Shown: one piece after another, positions 24,733 through 27,829 of the stretch
How the letters are laid out: every line of letters begins with the position of its first letter
How positions within the stretch are numbered: the stretch's first letter is position 1
NCBI GenBank assembly: GCA_900546885.1
Contig: UREN01000025.1
Span: 1 to 27,829 of the forward strand
DNA: 27,829 bases
DNA from: an uncultured Oscillospiraceae bacterium
GTDB taxonomy: Bacteria; Bacillota; Clostridia; Oscillospirales; Ruminococcaceae
Direction: 5' to 3'
Position numbers and translations under genes: made by a program
Notes under the pieces: model-generated
What the model was told of the DNA's origin: nothing
Seen by the model: the letters and a program-made list of their open reading frames with translations, nothing else
The model's database searches: none

Positions 24733-24741
24733 TGGTATAAT
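24733..24741 (+). promoter_or_regulatory. Extended -10 promoter of the membrane protein gene
   Basis: TGG followed by a perfect TATAAT (24736-24741) is an extended -10 element. No -35 box matches at 16-18 bases. The leader to the ATG is about 130 bases. Confidence 0.6.
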
Positions 24742-24879
24742 GGGCTGCAGGAACAGAACACAGCGCGCCTGGCGGAAATTTTGCCGCCCCGCCGGGCTGG
24801 CGTGTACCCTGGGCGCGGCAGCAAAAAACGAACGCTGCGGGCCGCAGCATGCAGGCCCGCACAGAACGGAGGCATTGCC

Positions 24880-26730
24880 ATGAACGAGACACCGCCGCGC
24901 CTGCCGCCCGAGGAACCCCGGCAGGAAAAGCACAACCCGGCCTGGGGCCGGGCCCAGCGCGCATGGCGGCGCACTGCGCTGCCCGCTTTGCTGCTGTGCG
25001 TGGCGGCAATGCCCGCCGCGCCGCTGCTTTTGGAGGGGCGGGTGGAAAACCGCCTTTTGCTTGCCCTTGCCTGCCTTGGCTGGCTGGGCGCGCTGCTGTG
25101 CCTTTTGTGCGGTGTGAACGCGCGGTGCGTGCGCCGGCATTGGGCCTGCCCGGCCTGTGGGCAAGCGCTGCCCGTGCGGCGTGCAACCATTTGGCTTACC
25201 CCTGTGTATGCAGCCCAATGCCCGGCCTGCGGCTGCGCGCTGGAGGGCCGCCCCGAAAGCAGTGATGAGCCAGAGGATGCGCCGGTGCCCGTGCCGGTGC
25301 CTGCCTCGCGCCTTGCGGCCGCCGTGGGCTGGCTTACAGCGGCATATGGGCTTGCGGGCGTGCTGCTTTCCGTGCTGCTTGTGCCGCAGGCGGCTGCGGG
25401 CGGCACGGCCGCGGCTGTGCTGAACACGGTGATTTTTGCGCTGGGCATTGCTGTGGCCATGCTGGGGCGCCGCCCCCTGCCTCAGGCGGAAGACGGGCGC
25501 GGCGTGACGGTGTTCGAGACGAAAGCCCCCCTTGTGCTTGGCCTTATTTTTACTTTGCCGGGGCTGGGAGCGGCGTTCTGCGCCATGTGCCTTGCCGTGG
25601 CAGACGGCGGGCTGCCCCCGTTTTTCCTGGTGGGCACCCTGAGCCTGGTTCTGCTGTGCTTTGGCCTGTGGATGGTGCTGGATTACCGCAACCGCCGCTT
25701 TGTGCGAAAAGAAGACGGCACCCTGCTTGCCTGCAATTTTCTGGGCCGTACGCGCTGTTTTCCGCCCGGCAGTGCGGCATGCGTGCGCGTGCAGCTGCCC
25801 AGCGGCAGCCTGCGCGTGCTGGACAAAGACGGAAAAAAGCTGTTTGCGTTCGAGCTGAACATGGTAAACGCCTGGCTGCTTGCCGGGGCGCTGGAGGACG
25901 CGGGCGCCGCCGTATCGCTTAGCCCGGGGCCGGGTGCGGACGGCATGCTGGCCGGCGGGGAGGGCAGCCCGGCTGTGCTGGACATGGACGAACGGGAAGA
26001 AACCTGGCAGCACCGCCATGTGCGGGCCATCTGCACCGGCGCCTGGGTGCTGGCGCTGGCCGTGTGCGCAGCGTGCGCCGTGCTGTTCTTTGTTCTGCTT
26101 CCCGTTTGGGGCATCCGAACCGTCTTTCTTCTGATTGCGGTTTCGCCGCTGCTGATCTACGGCTACTGGTTTGCCTTTCCGCAGGTGCTTTTGTGGGGCG
26201 AAAAGCCGCGCTATGCCACAGCGGAATGGAAGAAAAAGCACGCCAGCGTGCCGTTCGTGCTGCTGTTTCTCGAGCTGTTCCTCGCCATAGTGTTCACCGC
26301 CGCCACCTCGGTTTTGGCAGTGGCAGACCCCGGGCGCATGTTCTGCCTGTGCGCGCTGATAGGCGCCGCTTTGCTGGGCGTGTGCGTGCTGCGCATTCCG
26401 CGCCGCCTGCGCAATGCCGGGGCCGTTCTCTCGCTTGTGTGCTGTGTGCTGCTGTTGTGCTGGCCGCTGGGCTATGCGTTGAACCTGGCCTGCGCCGGCC
26501 CCACGCGCCATTACGAGGCGCAGGTGGTGCAGCAAAGGGTCACCTTCGATGAAGATGACGGCGAGGACAGCGAGCCGGATTACCTTCTCACCGTGCTTCT
26601 GCAGGACGGCAGGGCGCAGGAAGTGGACGTGCCCGCCTCCATTTACACCCTGGCCCAGGCGGGCCAGCCGCTGCGCGTGTGCGAGCGAAGCGGCATTTTC
26701 GGCATACGCCTGATAGATGTTCACAAATAA
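24880..26730 (+). CDS. Multi-pass membrane protein with zinc ribbon and PH-like domain, unknown
   Basis: I do not recognise a named family for this 616-residue protein. Two TM helices (about 33-52 and 58-78) precede a zinc-ribbon pair, CPAC at 90-93 and CPAC at 114-117. After an acidic/proline linker come four hydrophobic segments (about 148-260). A soluble region follows at about 262-345 (DYRNRRFVRKEDGTLLAC, then VLDKDGKKLFAFELNMVNAW), which resembles bacterial PH-like domains. About five more TM helices follow, and the tail has an acidic FDEDDGEDSEPD segment and a short beta-rich end. The ATG at 24880 has CGGAGG 7 bases upstream. It has its own promoter, about 150 bases after the ABC-F gene, and precedes the CAT-like gene by 57 bases. 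Confidence 0.75.
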   Translation: MNETPPRLPPEEPRQEKHNPAWGRAQRAWRRTALPALLLCVAAMPAAPLLLEGRVENRLLLALACLGWLGALLCLLCGVNARCVRRHWACPACGQALPVRRATIWLTPVYAAQCPACGCALEGRPESSDEPEDAPVPVPVPASRLAAAVGWLTAAYGLAGVLLSVLLVPQAAAGGTAAAVLNTVIFALGIAVAMLGRRPLPQAEDGRGVTVFETKAPLVLGLIFTLPGLGAAFCAMCLAVADGGLPPFFLVGTLSLVLLCFGLWMVLDYRNRRFVRKEDGTLLACNFLGRTRCFPPGSAACVRVQLPSGSLRVLDKDGKKLFAFELNMVNAWLLAGALEDAGAAVSLSPGPGADGMLAGGEGSPAVLDMDEREETWQHRHVRAICTGAWVLALAVCAACAVLFFVLLPVWGIRTVFLLIAVSPLLIYGYWFAFPQVLLWGEKPRYATAEWKKKHASVPFVLLFLELFLAIVFTAATSVLAVADPGRMFCLCALIGAALLGVCVLRIPRRLRNAGAVLSLVCCVLLLCWPLGYALNLACAGPTRHYEAQVVQQRVTFDEDDGEDSEPDYLLTVLLQDGRAQEVDVPASIYTLAQAGQPLRVCERSGIFGIRLIDVHK

Positions 26731-26787
26731 GCGATTTTCCGCCCGCAGAAAAGGCGGGGCGCGCCCCAAAGAAAGGAAGAAAACAAC

Positions 26788-27420
26788 ATGCAGCCACGCC
26801 GCATCGAGATGGCCACTTACCCCAGAAAGAAACACTTCGATTACTTTCGCGCCATGGCATACCCCTATGTGGGTGCCACGGTAAAAGCAGACATCACCGA
26901 TTTTACAAAGGCCGTCAAGCGCGAGGGGCTGCCATTTTTTCTGAGCTTCTGCTACTGCACCGCAAGGGCCGCAAACGATGTGCCCGAATTCCGCCAGCGC
27001 ATCGAAGGGGACGGCATTGTAGAATTTGCCCACTGCCCCACTTCGCACACCGTTGCGCTGGAGGACGGCACCTATTGCTACTGCACACTGCGCAGCGACA
27101 TGCCGTTTGAGGAATACCTGCCCCGCGCCGTGCAGGCGCAGCAGGCCGCACAGCAGGCACGCTGTGTAGAGGACGGCGAAGAAGAGGCCGGCAGCCTTAT
27201 TTTTATTTCCACGCTGCCGTGGTTTTCCTACGAAAGCCTGATTCAGCCTGTGCCCGCCCCGGCAGACAGCAACCCCCGCATCACCTGGGGCCGCTATACC
27301 CGGGAAGGCGGGCGCGTGCGCATGCCGGTGACAGCGCTGTGCCACCATGCCCTGGTGGATGGGCTGTATCTCGCCCGCTTTTACGAAGCGCTGGAGGCGC
27401 ACTGCAGCGGGCTTTTGTAA
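26788..27420 (+). CDS. CatA-like chloramphenicol-type O-acetyltransferase
   Basis: This 210-residue protein has the length and fold markers of type A chloramphenicol acetyltransferase, which transfers acetyl from acetyl-CoA to a hydroxyl. The active-site motif is CHHALVDGLYLARFYEAL, with the catalytic His at 187 and the structural Asp at 191; the usual Cys before Asp is Val here. STLPWFSYESL (141-151) corresponds to the Ser-containing NPWVSFTSF segment. The N-terminal FDYFRAMAYPYVGATVKADIT also fits. Divergent CAT-like proteins are common in gut clostridia and often lack proven drug activity, so resistance cannot be claimed. The ATG at 26788 has AAAGGAAG 8 bases upstream. It probably shares the transcript of the membrane protein gene. 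No terminator is seen after it. Confidence 0.85.
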   Translation: MQPRRIEMATYPRKKHFDYFRAMAYPYVGATVKADITDFTKAVKREGLPFFLSFCYCTARAANDVPEFRQRIEGDGIVEFAHCPTSHTVALEDGTYCYCTLRSDMPFEEYLPRAVQAQQAAQQARCVEDGEEEAGSLIFISTLPWFSYESLIQPVPAPADSNPRITWGRYTREGGRVRMPVTALCHHALVDGLYLARFYEALEAHCSGLL

Positions 27421-27806
27421 GCGCCCTGTTTTGCATAAAGACAACTTTCTTTCTCCTTTCGAACCGCTCTGAAGAAGCGGGCAGCACGCAAAAAGCTTCT
27501 CTGGTATTGTTTTATAGTTCCCTCCGTCAGGGGCTGCTGTGAACAGGATAAATTGCACACATGCGCAGACGTTATTGGGATAAATCAAGAAAATGCTGAC
27601 AGCAGGAAACACAGCGAAAAGCTGGCTGAACCCCTCACAGGGGGTAAAGAGAAACATATAGAGAAAAGGCTGCTCAAACAAAAAAGAGGGATGTAGGGCA
27701 GACCGTCGGCAGTCACCGCATTATACCCGAAAGCATGCTCAATCAAAAATGCGGCCCCCAAAGATATTGCTGCCGCGCAGTTTTGCGAAATCGGCCGGTT
27801 GCACAT
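27421..27806. other. Lower-GC segment at the contig end, no confident gene
   Basis: After the CAT-like gene the base composition drops visibly. On the minus strand a perfect TATAAT (27725-27720) has only a TTGATT at 15 bases as a -35 partner. A 21-codon minus-strand frame entering from the right end stops at 27739 and could be the last part of a gene beyond the contig. Small stems CCGCT/AGCGG (27464-27480) and CCCC/GGGG (about 27631-27643) lack T tracts. I see no supported complete gene here. Confidence 0.4.
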
Positions 27807-27829
27807 AGATCGGAAGAGCACACGTCTGA
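27807..27829 (+). other. Illumina TruSeq adapter remnant (not genomic)
   Basis: The final 23 bases begin AGATCGGAAGAGC and continue exactly as the standard TruSeq read-1 adapter. This is sequencing-library sequence left by incomplete trimming. It marks 27806 (or 27807, because of A-tailing) as the last genomic base. Any protein predicted to start in it, for example one beginning V/M-L-F-R-S on the minus strand, is artificial. Confidence 0.97.

Noticed and set aside
24589..24735. Terminator after the ABC-F gene
   Set aside because: A GAAAGGG/CCCTTTC hairpin is present near 24625-24655, but no T tract follows, so it is not supported.
24730..27681. A 983-codon open frame on the minus strand
   Set aside because: It lies opposite the membrane protein and CAT-like genes, is His/Gln/Arg-rich with no domain, and lacks a ribosome site. 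GC-rich coding DNA leaves the opposite strand open.
27585..27821. 78-codon minus-strand frame with hydrophobic stretches at the right end
   Set aside because: Its start codon lies in the sequencing adapter. Without the adapter it is an unsupported fragment in a low-GC stretch.

Overview
The window is a piece of chromosome from a GC-rich Firmicute, most likely a gut clostridium of the Oscillospiraceae (Gemmiger, Subdoligranulum or Faecalibacterium-like). This rests on the high GC content, strong AGGAGG-type ribosome sites, several TTG starts, consensus sigma-A promoters with 17-base spacers, and typical Firmicutes gene groups (hpt-ftsH, RNase J, gdpP-rplI-dnaB). No genus can be fixed from sequence alone. 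No insertion sequence, CRISPR array, prophage module or origin is visible. The last 23 bases are Illumina adapter sequence, so the right edge is a raw contig end.

Layout. 1-706: the start of a winged-helix protein running off the left edge, and tRNA-Val(GAC) with its own promoter and terminator, all on the minus strand. 861-3450, plus strand: typA/bipA, then a GNAT acetyltransferase, each with promoter and terminator. 3561-12912, minus strand: a long housekeeping block made of RNase J with a long structured leader, the c-di-AMP phosphodiesterase gdpP, ribosomal protein L9 and the replicative helicase dnaB (with an internal promoter before rplI), then hpt-ftsH. 13048-14788, plus strand: rnhA-mnmA. 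14796-16466, minus strand: a DUF4349 lipoprotein and a YegP-like DUF1508 protein. A candidate 61-residue gene lies on the plus strand at 16618-16803. 16877-22443, minus strand: nucleotidyltransferase, esterase, rarA and a family 3 glycoside hydrolase. 22650-27420, plus strand: an Lsa-type ABC-F gene, a large zinc-ribbon membrane protein and a chloramphenicol-acetyltransferase-like protein.

The most interesting element is the leader of the Lsa-type ABC-F gene. A consensus promoter is followed by a five-codon upstream ORF (MRNTL), then a perfect intrinsic terminator about 110 bases before the gene. I can draw an antiterminator that sequesters the terminator's left arm. I can also draw an 11-base-pair anti-antiterminator formed by the uORF's own start region. 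This is the architecture expected of ribosome-mediated transcription attenuation of a ribosome-protection gene. A CAT-like gene lies about 2.2 kb downstream, so the segment may be a small intrinsic drug-response region. The pairings were found by eye and no folding energy was computed.
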